Positions 36,510 through 44,212 of a stretch of DNA of 64,000 nucleotides are shown piece after piece (position 1 is the first letter of the stretch; each line of letters opens with the position of its first letter). Origin of the DNA: Salsuginibacillus kocurii DSM 18087 (GTDB taxonomy: Bacteria; Bacillota; Bacilli; Bacillales; Marinococcaceae). The notes under the pieces were generated by a model that saw only the letters and a list, made by a program, of their open reading frames with translations, had not been told where the DNA came from and ran no database searches. A program made the translations under genes and the position numbers. The stretch lies in the NCBI RefSeq assembly GCF_000377705.1, contig NZ_KB898630.1, positions 62,001 to 126,000 on the forward strand, written 5' to 3'.

Positions 36510-38108
36510 CTAGTTCACCAACCGGCCGGTATCTCCCCATAATTCTTTGCGGATTTGCACTTTTTGGATTTTTCCTGAAGCAGTTTTGGGCAGTTCATTT
36601 TTGAATGAAATCTCTTTAGGAGCTTTAAAATGGGCTAGCTGTTTTCGCGCAAAATCAATTAATTCCTTTTCTGTGGCGGCACCCTCTTCTCGTAGAACCA
36701 CAACAGCATGAGGAACTTCTCCCCATTTTTCATGCGGAGCAGCTACAATAGCTGTTTCTAGCACGGCTGGGTGTTCATACAGACAAGCTTCTACTTCAAT
36801 CGAAGAAATATTCTCCCCGCCGCTTATAATCACGTCCTTTTTGCGGTCGACAATTTGAATATATCCATTTTCATCAACTACAGCCATATCACCAGTGTAA
36901 AGATAGCCATCTTTTATAGTTTCAGCGGTTGCTTCAGCATTTTTCCAATATCCTTCCATTACATTGTTCGAACGCGTTACAATTTCACCGATCGTCGCCC
37001 CGTCATGCGGAACATCTTCTCCAACTTTATCTATTACACGAACGGTGGAGCCAATCATTGCATAACCGGTTTTTGCTTGGGTTTGATAACGTTCTTCCTT
37101 TTTCATATTTTTATGCTGTCTTCGTGGTTTGGAAGTTGTAATGAGAGGAGAAATTTCAGTCATCCCATACACTTGAATAAACGTCCAGCCTAAATCTTCC
37201 TCTACCCGTTTAACAAATGTCGGCGGGGGCGCAGATCCTGCAATTACAATTCGCATGTTTTGATTGATTGCAAGTAAATCTTTGTTATTGTCAAAGTATT
37301 CAAGCAGCATATTTAAGACAGTAGGAGCCATATGGCAAATAGTGACCCCGTACTTTTCGATAGCAGCAAAGATCTCAGCCGGGTCTATTTTTCTCTGCAT
37401 TACCTGTTTAGCTCCGTTCGCCGTATAATAAAAAGGTGAGCCCCACCCGTTCACATGGAACATTGGTAAAACATGTAGAAGAGTATCCTCGTCTGTTATT
37501 TGTAAATGATGCATGGTAGATAAGGCATGTAAGTAATTGCTGCGGTGACTAAGCATGACGCCTTTTGGATTTCCAGTTGTCCCGCTTGTATATAAAAGAC
37601 TCGCGATATCTGTCTCATCTACTTCTGCTCGTTTAAAAGGCTCATCTGAAAAGGACTGCAGCCAAGGCTCGTAAGCTAATTGACCCTCTTCTTCTTGTTT
37701 TTGGCTTAATCCATGTACGATAATTGTCTCTACGAAGGTTAGCCTTTCTCGAATTGGTTCTATTTGTGTTAAAAGTGTATAATCGACAAATAATACCTTA
37801 CTTTCACTATGATTAAGGATAAATAAATAATCCTCCGGTTTTAACCTTGTGTTTAATGGCGTCATAACAGCTCCAATTTGAAACACGCCATAAAAGCCTT
37901 CCAGCATTTCTAAACCATTAGGAGCAAGATATGCAACTTTATCGCCTTTGCTAATTTGAAGCGCTTTCAAACCATGGCTTAATTGATTGACCCGTTTGTT
38001 TACTTGCCTGTAACTCCATTCTTTATCTTGGTCAATCACCCCGGTTTCGTCTCCGTAATGAGCCACAGCCCGATCCAGAAACTCAGTCACCACTAATGGT
38101 ACATGCAT
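36510..38108 (-). CDS. Fatty acyl-CoA ligase (AMP-binding family)
   Basis: 532-residue adenylate-forming enzyme activating a carboxylic acid, probably a medium- or long-chain fatty acid, to its CoA ester. Start at the ATG at 38106-38108, with GGGAGG 8 nt upstream. Motifs: P-loop LLYTSGTTGNPKGVMLSH, VYGMTE, GYLYTGDMA, and the C-terminal lysine in LPKTASGKIQK. A single-gene unit between the PCYCGC lipoprotein and hit. The exact chain length cannot be told from motifs. Confidence 0.88.
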   Translation of the reverse strand: MHVPLVVTEFLDRAVAHYGDETGVIDQDKEWSYRQVNKRVNQLSHGLKALQISKGDKVAYLAPNGLEMLEGFYGVFQIGAVMTPLNTRLKPEDYLFILNHSESKVLFVDYTLLTQIEPIRERLTFVETIIVHGLSQKQEEEGQLAYEPWLQSFSDEPFKRAEVDETDIASLLYTSGTTGNPKGVMLSHRSNYLHALSTMHHLQITDEDTLLHVLPMFHVNGWGSPFYYTANGAKQVMQRKIDPAEIFAAIEKYGVTICHMAPTVLNMLLEYFDNNKDLLAINQNMRIVIAGSAPPPTFVKRVEEDLGWTFIQVYGMTEISPLITTSKPRRQHKNMKKEERYQTQAKTGYAMIGSTVRVIDKVGEDVPHDGATIGEIVTRSNNVMEGYWKNAEATAETIKDGYLYTGDMAVVDENGYIQIVDRKKDVIISGGENISSIEVEACLYEHPAVLETAIVAAPHEKWGEVPHAVVVLREEGAATEKELIDFARKQLAHFKAPKEISFKNELPKTASGKIQKVQIRKELWGDTGRLVN

Positions 38109-38235
38109 TATACATACCTCCCGACATTCTTTAAAAAAAAACAATATTCTGACTTTGTTTATTATATCACAGCCTGAAGCTGTTATGAGGAAAGTTTATT
38201 ATCGCTATTAACGTTGGTCAGTCCTCCCTACTTTT

Positions 38236-38244
38236 TGCTATGAT
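38236..38244 (+). promoter_or_regulatory. Extended -10 promoter of hit
   Basis: TGCTATGAT, an extended -10 located 35 nt before the hit start; TTGGTC 19 nt upstream of the -10 is a loose -35. Confidence 0.5.
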
Positions 38245-38278
38245 AGCTTTAGATTCGAAAAGTGAAGGAGGATTTATT

Positions 38279-38722
38279 ATGGCCCACGATCCAGATTGCA
38301 TATTCTGCAAAATTGTAGCAGAGGAAATTCCTGCAGCTAAAGTCTATGAAGATGACTATGCTTTAGCTTTTATGGACATTAGCCAAGTCACAAAAGGGCA
38401 TACGCTGCTCATCCCAAAAGACCATCAGCCTAACATTTTTGAACTGCAAGAAGAAACAGCTGCTTATCTTTTTTCTCTTGCCCCTAAAATTGCCCGTGCG
38501 ATCGAGTCAGAGTTTCAACTTGAAGGTATGAATTTGTTAAATAACAACCATGAAACAGCAGATCAATCAGTGTTTCATTTCCACCTTCATTTCCTCCCTC
38601 GCTATGACAAAGATGCTGATGGATATAAACCAAAGTGGCAAACTCATAGCGATCAGTATACGGCTGAGGACTTACAGCACATGGCTGCTTCAGTAAAAAA
38701 ACAACTCGATCTTACCACGTAA
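38279..38722 (+). CDS. hit: Hit, HIT-family nucleotide hydrolase
   Basis: 147-residue HIT protein (Hint-like branch), acting on nucleoside phosphoramidates or related nucleotides. Starts at the ATG at 38279 (GGAGGA upstream). CIFCKIVAEEIPAAKVYEDD opens the protein and the histidine triad appears as FHFHLHFLP near residues 97-105. Two N-terminal cysteines of the CxxC type suggest bound zinc. Confidence 0.95.
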   Translation: MAHDPDCIFCKIVAEEIPAAKVYEDDYALAFMDISQVTKGHTLLIPKDHQPNIFELQEETAAYLFSLAPKIARAIESEFQLEGMNLLNNNHETADQSVFHFHLHFLPRYDKDADGYKPKWQTHSDQYTAEDLQHMAASVKKQLDLTT

Positions 38723-38728
38723 CGTAAA

Positions 38729-38790
38729 GAAAACGTTAGACAGGAGGTAAGCAAGAGTACCAGCTCTTATTACCTTGTCTAACGTTTTTT
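38729..38790 (+). terminator. Terminator of hit
   Basis: Long stem: AAAACGTTAGACAGGAGGTAA pairs with TTACCTTGTCTAACGTTTT around an inner AAGAG/CTCTT helix, followed by TTTTT. Confidence 0.88.
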
Positions 38791-38799
38791 AAATCTTAT

Positions 38800-39060
38800 T
38801 TTCAAGCCTATCTAAACGACCTCATAATACGATTTGGTTGGTTCGCTTCGTAGCGCTGTTAATTTTCACCGCAGGCTGCTCCTTCTCACCACAGAATCAA
38901 GGGTGGTCTCAGTGCATTTGAAGTCGCCATTCATCCTTTGCCGAAAATGTATCCAGAATCTCCCTGGCCCTCCGTTTTTTGGCGTTTTCCTTGAGCCGCT
39001 TGTCTCTAGAAACCATACGTATCGCTTCCATTAACACTACATAAAAAATTTACATTCACC
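38800..39060. repeat. Gene-free region with degenerate repeat sequence
   Basis: The part of the hit-serC gap before the serC leader. It contains TTTTCACCGCAGGC (from 38863) and CTTCTCACCACAG, variants of the motif seen at 11718 and 46664, plus CTCCCTGGCCCTCCG. It reads as a decayed dispersed repeat. No ribosome binding sites or coding potential were found. Confidence 0.35.
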
Positions 39061-39093
39061 TAAAACAGCACCTTCCTTAAGGAGGATGAGTTA

Positions 39094-39227
39094 ATGGAAA
39101 GCTCATGAACTTCAAAAGCGGCTGTAGCCTTTATAGCCCTTCCTTTGATAAGATAAAAGAAGAACCTACAAAACAGCAACGCGTTAATTGCTTAAAGGAG
39201 TGGAGATTACATGCCTCGGGCACATAA
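39094..39227 (+). promoter_or_regulatory. Candidate serC leader: coupled short ORFs with clustered serine codons
   Basis: GGAGG (39081-39085) is followed by a five-codon frame (39094-39108) encoding Met-Glu-Ser-Ser. Its TGA overlaps (ATGA) the ATG of a 40-codon frame (39105-39227) beginning MNFKSGCSLYSPSF, with four serines and one cysteine in nine codons (AGC x3, TCC). That frame ends 17 nt inside serC. Another frame, Met-Ser (39086-39094), overlaps the first through TAATG. The overlap chain and serine bias are visible; a role in attenuation or coupled translation of serC is inference. Confidence 0.4.
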
Positions 39228-40293
39228 TTTCAATGCAGGTCCCGCTGCATTGCCAACTGAAGCTTTACAACAAGCTAATGATGAACTTTTAAATTTAAAT
39301 GGCACTTCGATGTCGGTGATGGAATTGAGCCACCGAAGTGACGACTATGAAGCCATTCACAATGAAGCTATTTCACTACTAAAAGAATTGCTTGCTGTGC
39401 CTGATAGTCATGATATCTTGTTCCTTCAAGGCGGGGCAAGCCTTCAATTCGCCATGCTTCCGATGAACTTTTTGACCAATGGCCAGCCGAATTATATCCT
39501 TACGGGTTCCTGGTCAGAAAAAGCACTGGAGGAAGCAAAACTGCTAACATCCCCAAAAGTGGGAGGCAGCACTAAAGAAGTAGATTACCGACGAATTCCC
39601 AACTTCTCTGAGTTAAACATTTCAGATGATGATGACTATGTGCATATTACATCAAACAACACCATTTACGGTACGCAGTGGAAGTCGTTTCCTGAAGTCA
39701 TTCATTCACCACTAATCGCTGATATGTCAAGTGACATTATGAGCCGCCCCCTCCCAGTTGATCAGTTCGACCTTATCTATGCAGGAGCTCAGAAAAACTT
39801 GGGACCATCCGGGGTAACAATTGCTATTGTTCGTAAAAGCTTATATGAACGTATTCCTGACAACACCCCTACTTTAATGCGTTATGATACCCATGCTAAG
39901 AAAAACTCGTTGTATCATACTCCCCCAACATTTTCGATTTATATGCTCAAAAATGTACTTCAATGGATTAAAACAAACAAAGGGTTAGAAGGGATGGAAA
40001 AACGTAATCAAGCAAAAGCTTCCCTCCTTTATGAAACAATGGATGAAAGTGACGGCTTTTATAAAGGCCATGCTGAAAAAGAAAGCCGCTCCACTATGAA
40101 TGTAACGTTCAATCTTCCAAGCGAAGAGTTAAACAAAGCATTTTTACGCGGCGCCGAAGAAAAAGGATTCATCGGTTTGAATGGCCACCGGTCCGTCGGC
40201 GGATGCAGAGCCTCCATCTACAACGCTGTCACCCTAGAATCCTGCGAAGCACTAAGAGACTACATGAAAACCTTCCAAAAAAATAACCGGTAG
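39211..40293 (+). CDS. serC: SerC, phosphoserine aminotransferase
   Basis: PLP enzyme converting 3-phosphohydroxypyruvate to O-phosphoserine. 360 residues with HNFNAGPAALP at the start, the FLQGGASLQF phosphate/PLP loop, the PLP lysine K195 in AGAQKNLGPSG, and the C-terminal GHRSVGGCRASIYNA signature. The ribosome binding site is AAAGGAG. It lies between hit and yhaH, as in B. subtilis. The upstream leader with serine codons is noted separately. Confidence 0.97.
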   Translation: MPRAHNFNAGPAALPTEALQQANDELLNLNGTSMSVMELSHRSDDYEAIHNEAISLLKELLAVPDSHDILFLQGGASLQFAMLPMNFLTNGQPNYILTGSWSEKALEEAKLLTSPKVGGSTKEVDYRRIPNFSELNISDDDDYVHITSNNTIYGTQWKSFPEVIHSPLIADMSSDIMSRPLPVDQFDLIYAGAQKNLGPSGVTIAIVRKSLYERIPDNTPTLMRYDTHAKKNSLYHTPPTFSIYMLKNVLQWIKTNKGLEGMEKRNQAKASLLYETMDESDGFYKGHAEKESRSTMNVTFNLPSEELNKAFLRGAEEKGFIGLNGHRSVGGCRASIYNAVTLESCEALRDYMKTFQKNNR

Positions 40294-40620
40294 ACAGAAA
40301 AGCGGAGCGAGCTTGATTAACGACGCAGAGCCCTTCTCTCCCACCGAGGAGGCTGTCGCCGCCGCAGTGTGGGAGAAAGGGATCTCAAGTCGTCAGCTCG
40401 CAAAGCTGGACAGAAAAGCGGAGGCGCTTTGCTCAGAGGCGACAAGTTTTTCAGCATCCGCACAGCGTGGCTTGCCGCGCGAAGCCGGAGGCAGAAAAAA
40501 CCTCGAGCCTCTAAGCGCCGCAGCTGGACAGAAAAGCGGAGCGGGATGGCTCAGCGGCGAGACACGATTCTTAACCGTCTGTTGCCGATTACTTCCGCAG
40601 GGAGCCGCCGACTGCGTTAC
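40293..40620. repeat. Cluster of AGAAAAGCGGAG intergenic repeats
   Basis: Between serC and yhaH the unit GGACAGAAAAGCGGAG (or GACAGAAAAGCGGAG) occurs at about 40293, 40408 and 40526, each followed by GC-rich, hairpin-prone sequence (for example CTCTCCCAC with GTGGGAGAA, and CTCGAGCC...GCGCCGCAGCTGG). The first copy starts at the last base of the serC stop codon. Overlapping open frames read through the copies, but they have no ribosome binding site and are compositionally repeat-driven. Confidence 0.8.
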
Positions 40621-40688
40621 GTTTTTACCTTACAACAATAACCGGTAACAGAATCATAAAATAAAGAAGAGCATATAAAGTCTTCCCA

Positions 40689-40724
40689 CCTAACGAATTC
40701 TACTAATTTTTCGTTAGGTTTTTC
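40689..40724 (+). terminator. Terminator downstream of serC and the repeat cluster
   Basis: CCTAACGAA, 12-nt loop, TTCGTTAGG, then TTTTTCTTTT. Confidence 0.88.
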
Positions 40725-40784
40725 TTTTAAAATAGTTTTGTTCTATAATAAACGGTAATAGATAGATAAGAAGGAGGATTTGAT

Positions 40785-41111
40785 ATGAAGAAAACTTCAG
40801 TAGCCTGGGGTGGAATTTGCGGCTTTCTAGGTGCTGCCTTAGCTGTTTTGCTAACTACGCCAAAATCAGGCAAAGATATACGTGCCACCATGAAGACAAA
40901 ACCAAGCCAAGAACTTACGAAAGAGCCAAGTCCAGAAGAATGGAAAGATGTTCTTGCCGACAGCCAAGCAGCTTATAAAGTATTAGGCCAGGAGGTGAAC
41001 ACTTCCATTCAACGCTTCCGTGAAGAAATTGAACCCGATATCCGCACCATTGAACAAGAAATCCGAGAGGCGATTCAACTGATCCGAAATTGGTCCAGTC
41101 AGGCTAGATAA
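40785..41111 (+). CDS. yhaH: YtxH-domain protein (YhaH)
   Basis: 108-residue protein with an N-terminal hydrophobic glycine/alanine helix (about 5-26, [16 protein letters not shown]) continuing into TTPKSGKD, the hallmark of YtxH general-stress proteins, and a C-terminal amphipathic coiled region (about 58-105). Start ATG after AGAAGGAGGA. TATAAT at 40744 may be its -10. Same place as B. subtilis yhaH, between serC and hpr. Confidence 0.85.
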   Translation: MKKTSVAWGGICGFLGAALAVLLTTPKSGKDIRATMKTKPSQELTKEPSPEEWKDVLADSQAAYKVLGQEVNTSIQRFREEIEPDIRTIEQEIREAIQLIRNWSSQAR

Positions 41112-41194
41112 GCACACACAACAGATTAGTGGCTAGGTCTCAGCGTGCTCTGTGCGCCTATCCACTAGTAATTATATGGGATGGGAGGAGCTGT

Positions 41195-41779
41195 ATGGAT
41201 TATAAACCGCCTCATTCGGTAAAAGAGTCCATGGTATTCAGCCATAAGCTAGCCCAGCTTAGTAAAGCCCTGTGGAAATCAGTAGAAAAAGATTGGCAAC
41301 AATGGATCCAGCCATTCAATTTGAATATCAATGAACACCACATACTGTGGATAGCCTATTATATGGATGGAGTATCAATCTCAGATGTAGCTAAATTTGG
41401 AGTCATGCATGTCTCAACTGCTTTCAATTTTTCTAAAAAGCTAGAAGCGCGGGAATTGCTTGTTTTTTCGAAACGAGATAGTGATAAGCGAAACACTTAC
41501 ATCTTTTTAACTGAGCAAGGTAAACAGCTGTTTCTTGAAACGCTTGAACACTACCAACCAGACACTTACAACATTTACACTGGGGCTTTACCGATAAAAG
41601 AATTATATGGAAGATTTCCTGAATTTAGTGAATTAATGACGATTGTTCGTTATGTGTATGGCGAAGACTTCATGGAAATATTTGATGGATCCCTTGAAGC
41701 CATGGAAGAGCACTTCACAGATAACGAGGGAAAAGTGCAGTCAATATCAACTGAAAATTCAAAAAATGATCCTTCCTAG
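41195..41779 (+). CDS. hpr: Hpr (ScoC), MarR-family transition-state regulator
   Basis: Represses extracellular protease and sporulation genes during the transition to stationary phase. 194 residues from the ATG at 41195 (GGGAGGAG upstream). Winged helix-turn-helix with [37 protein letters not shown] as the recognition region and [14 protein letters not shown] as the wing; the acidic C-terminal extension (about 150-194) is typical of Hpr. Downstream of yhaH. Confidence 0.95.
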   Translation: MDYKPPHSVKESMVFSHKLAQLSKALWKSVEKDWQQWIQPFNLNINEHHILWIAYYMDGVSISDVAKFGVMHVSTAFNFSKKLEARELLVFSKRDSDKRNTYIFLTEQGKQLFLETLEHYQPDTYNIYTGALPIKELYGRFPEFSELMTIVRYVYGEDFMEIFDGSLEAMEEHFTDNEGKVQSISTENSKNDPS

Positions 41780-41908
41780 CTTTACTTTTTTTATTGTCAA
41801 AACTTTGGTTCATCTCCTTCTTTTTCTACTTTTTTTGTAGAACCTATTGAAAAATTCTCTCCAAGGGAGTAAATTAATCACTTGGGGAGAACAAAGGAGG
41901 AGATGTAG

Positions 41909-42463
41909 GTGAATTGTCTAAAATCAGTCAGCATTCGTAAAAACCACGATCATTCCAAATTAAATCTATTATCTATAGGAACAATGATTTTTTGCTTTGT
42001 TCTTTCTTTTTTGTTTTTTAGCTTATTAGGCCCTGAGGTTTCATATTATGATTTACATGTGCTTTACGCGCTCATGATTGGAATAGCACTTATACCTATA
42101 CATTTAAGTTTGCATCTTTTCCCTCTATGGTTTAGAGGCTATAAAGCTTATCCAAGAAGACAGTATATCCGAAAACGCAAAACCTATTACATTACGTTCT
42201 TTTGTAAAAATCCAGTTCCACGAAATGTATATTTAATCGCCCTGCTGTTTCCAACTATTGTTTTAACCGGAGGCGGGCTTGTACTTGCTTTACTATTGCC
42301 AGCGTTTATGCCATACATTCTTTTATTAGCTTCAGCTAATGCAGGATTAGCCGTATTTGATTACCGATGTGTGAAGGAAGTTGTATCAGCTCCAAAACAC
42401 GCTTATATTGAAGGGGACCATCACAACTTTGATATCATCACAAATGAACCGGCTTCTGCTTAA
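41909..42463 (+). CDS. DUF3267-like membrane protein without zinc motif
   Basis: 184 residues, GTG start after AAAGGAGGAGA. Four hydrophobic helices (about 22-42, 48-70, 103-122, 124-143) and a C-terminal soluble tail. The layout resembles DUF3267 putative zinc metalloprotease-like proteins, but the expected HExxH in the second helix reads IHLSLHLFPL, with no glutamate, so catalysis by that route is unlikely. The stop lies within its terminator hairpin. The family call is tentative. Confidence 0.6.
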   Translation: MNCLKSVSIRKNHDHSKLNLLSIGTMIFCFVLSFLFFSLLGPEVSYYDLHVLYALMIGIALIPIHLSLHLFPLWFRGYKAYPRRQYIRKRKTYYITFFCKNPVPRNVYLIALLFPTIVLTGGGLVLALLLPAFMPYILLLASANAGLAVFDYRCVKEVVSAPKHAYIEGDHHNFDIITNEPASA

Positions 42464-42479
42464 AGGGAAGCCGGTTTTT
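42447..42479 (+). terminator. Terminator of the DUF3267-like gene
   Basis: AACCGGCTTC, 10-nt loop containing the TAA stop, GAAGCCGGTT, then TTTG. Confidence 0.85.
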
Positions 42480-42859
42480 GCTTTGGGATATTTATTGGTT
42501 TTGGTAAACGTTGTTGTTCGTTTCAGGCTCCTCCGATACTGACAGACATATGGACAACATCGCTTAACCTTCACCTCGTTAGTTCTCTTCCGCTTCTTCT
42601 TCTTTCCTGAGGGCGGGTTTAACTGTATACTATAACCTGTAATAAAAAGGTTAATGATTCCTGCGCAAGCTCGCTTTCCGGGAAGAAGTCTCACTTGCTC
42701 CGTTCTCGTCAACTGATTTTCACTATAACTTGTAGTGAATGATCTTTTTCAGCAGCCTTCGTCCACAACTCCTGCAGCTGTCTCGCGGCAGGTTCAGCTT
42801 CATTCAAAAATGTCCGTTAACCGGTGTGCAAAAGAAAAAGGTTATACATTCTCTCTCAT
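42480..42859. repeat. Gene-free region, probable degenerate repeat
   Basis: The 396-nt convergent gap holds GCTCGCTTTCCGGGAAGAAG (42669-42688) and CTCCTGCAGCTGTCTCGCGG (about 42769), which look like decayed halves of the GC-rich intergenic repeat near 11690. No coding signals were found. Confidence 0.35.
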
Positions 42860-43453
42860 TCAACGCTGATAAAGAGTTAATTGTGCTGTTTCGTGTTCGA
42901 GGTCAATACTCTCTGCTAACATATAATAATCTTCACTAATATCCATCTCTGCCATTTCTATCTGCAGCATTTCATTTGCAGGATCAATGTGAAGCCATTC
43001 CGGTACATCCCCTTGGCTCTGAACAATCTCAAGTACTTGAGGGCCAGGCAAATTGATCGGCCCAAAGGAGAAAGATTCTTTAGTTAACCGAATATCCCCT
43101 TGCTCTGTAGCTTCAGGAATAAATCTCATATCCAGTCCAGCTTCTTGACCTAGAACTGTATATGTATTACTTAACGTTACTCCTTGTTGATCAAATACAA
43201 CCTCAAATCCTCCAGTATCTTGGGCATTGATAAGCTGATTAAGCTGGGAGAAATTTGTTTCAATCTGTGCTACTGACTGCCCTTGTTCTTCTACTTCTCC
43301 CCCGTTATCCGATTCTTCAAGCTGGGACGTTGATGTATCCGAGGTCTCAGGTATCAAGCTTTGGACAGCAACCCAACCGAGAATAAGGATCAGGAGATTG
43401 AGCGATAATAAGAATAAAAAGGCCCACTTCCATCCATTTCGTCGTTGTCTCAC
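42860..43453 (-). CDS. DUF2140 (YpmS-like) membrane-anchored protein
   Basis: 197-residue protein with one N-terminal membrane helix (about 8-30), an acidic Ser/Glu linker (about 38-60) and an extracytoplasmic domain matching the DUF2140/YpmS pattern (ETNFSQLNQLINAQDTG, LTKESFSFGPINLPGPQVLEIV, LPEWLHIDP-like motif). Function unknown. A separate minus-strand unit convergent with the DUF3267-like gene. Confidence 0.8.
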   Translation of the reverse strand: MRQRRNGWKWAFLFLLSLNLLILILGWVAVQSLIPETSDTSTSQLEESDNGGEVEEQGQSVAQIETNFSQLNQLINAQDTGGFEVVFDQQGVTLSNTYTVLGQEAGLDMRFIPEATEQGDIRLTKESFSFGPINLPGPQVLEIVQSQGDVPEWLHIDPANEMLQIEMAEMDISEDYYMLAESIDLEHETAQLTLYQR

Positions 43454-43593
43454 ATTGTTTCCCCCTTTAATGAAGTACGACCTCCTCGTATTTATCTTAC
43501 CAAGAAATTAACGGCTTGTATAAGGTTATATAACTATCATTTTTCACTCATGTTTGGTAAAGTATAAATGATATGAATATTGGGGGTCCAACT

Positions 43594-43776
43594 ATGTTTA
43601 TCGTTTTATTCGTGTTAGTCTCTTTGTTATATATTTTTCTTATTAATACGATGACCAATGCTTTATGTATACAAAGAGAAATCCCTGAAGAGCGGGTTCC
43701 TAAGGTATTTCGAACGGTGAACGTGCTCATAATGATCTTGCTTACATCCACCTATGTAAAAGTGTTATTTACTTAA
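43594..43776 (+). CDS. Small two-helix membrane protein
   Basis: 60 residues from the ATG at 43594, which has GGGGG 7 nt upstream; the ATG seven codons earlier has none. Two hydrophobic helices (about 2-19 and 41-57) flank a charged loop (QREIPEERVPKVFRTV). No family was recognised. Followed by a strong bidirectional terminator shared with the YjcZ microgenes. Confidence 0.6.
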   Translation: MFIVLFVLVSLLYIFLINTMTNALCIQREIPEERVPKVFRTVNVLIMILLTSTYVKVLFT

Positions 43777-43791
43777 ACATTATGTAGAAGC

Positions 43792-43832
43792 AAAAGAGCC
43801 GAACTGCCTTGGCAGCTACCGGCTCTTTTTAT
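43792..43832. terminator. Bidirectional terminator
   Basis: AAAAGAGCCG and CGGCTCTTTTT enclosing an inner CTGCC-TT-GGCAG hairpin; serves the small membrane protein on the plus strand and the YjcZ pair on the minus strand. Confidence 0.9.
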
Positions 43833-43843
43833 TGCTTTCATTT

Positions 43844-43927
43844 TTAGCACCACGCCGCTCCAATTATCACCAATAAAATAAAAAGAACGACGATGAGCGC
43901 AAAATTCGATTGATAGCCGTAGCCCAT
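43844..43927 (-). CDS. YjcZ-family sporulation microprotein (copy 1)
   Basis: 27-residue membrane microprotein (MGYGYQSNFALIVVLFILLV, then IIGAAWC) with GGTGGTGA as ribosome binding site. It matches the YjcZ family: short Gly/Tyr-rich start, a single FALIVVLFILLVI helix and a small-residue end. Such proteins are found in Bacillus spores, but their role is unknown. It lies 35 nt downstream of copy 2, likely in one transcript. This copy ends with a cysteine in place of tyrosine. Confidence 0.85.
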   Translation of the reverse strand: MGYGYQSNFALIVVLFILLVIIGAAWC

Positions 43928-43962
43928 AGTCTCACCACCTTCTTACTTTTTTAGTTACAAGT

Positions 43963-44046
43963 TTAATACCAGGAAGCGCCGACAATGACTAGGAGGATAA
44001 ACAAAACTACAATAAGCGCAAATCCTCCATGATATCCTTTTGACAT
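43963..44046 (-). CDS. YjcZ-family sporulation microprotein (copy 2)
   Basis: 27 residues (MSKGYHGGFALIVVLFILLV, then IVGASWY) after GGGAGGTGG. The hydrophobic core of 13 residues is identical to that of copy 1, while the ends differ, consistent with tandem duplication and divergence. A candidate sigma-K promoter precedes it. Function unknown; probably a spore membrane or coat-associated peptide. Confidence 0.87.
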   Translation of the reverse strand: MSKGYHGGFALIVVLFILLVIVGASWY

Positions 44047-44076
44047 CGTGCCACCTCCCTCATACCGAGTTATCCT

Positions 44077-44105
44077 TATCCTATGAAAAGTACCTACAAA
44101 GAGGT
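44077..44105 (-). promoter_or_regulatory. Candidate sigma-K promoter of the YjcZ pair
   Basis: On the minus strand CATAGGATA (44077-44085) fits the sigma-K -10 consensus CATAnnnTA; AC (44104-44105, within AACC) lies 18 nt upstream, one or two bases longer than usual. Confidence 0.45.
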
Positions 44106-44155
44106 TAGGCTTCTGTCTCCGCTTGGAAAATGTTTTTCCAAGTTTAAGTTATTTA

Positions 44156-44164
44156 TGGTATAGT
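44156..44164 (+). promoter_or_regulatory. Extended -10 promoter of prsA
   Basis: TGGTATAGT, an extended -10 about 50 nt before the prsA start; TTCCAA 17 nt upstream of the -10 is a weak -35 and belongs to a small inverted repeat TTGGAAAA/TTTTCCAA. Confidence 0.5.
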
Positions 44165-44212
44165 TAAACTTGCTTTAAGTAATTCAAGATATATGTTAAG
44201 GAGTGGGGAACG

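Noticed and set aside
38723-39060. Possible T-box or riboswitch before serC
   Set aside because: No T-box sequence (AGGGTGGnACCGCG) or known aptamer core was found; only the hit terminator and decayed repeat sequence.
40313-40648. Two overlapping open frames behind serC
   Set aside because: They read through the AGAAAAGCGGAG repeats in different frames, have no ribosome binding site and no protein-like composition.
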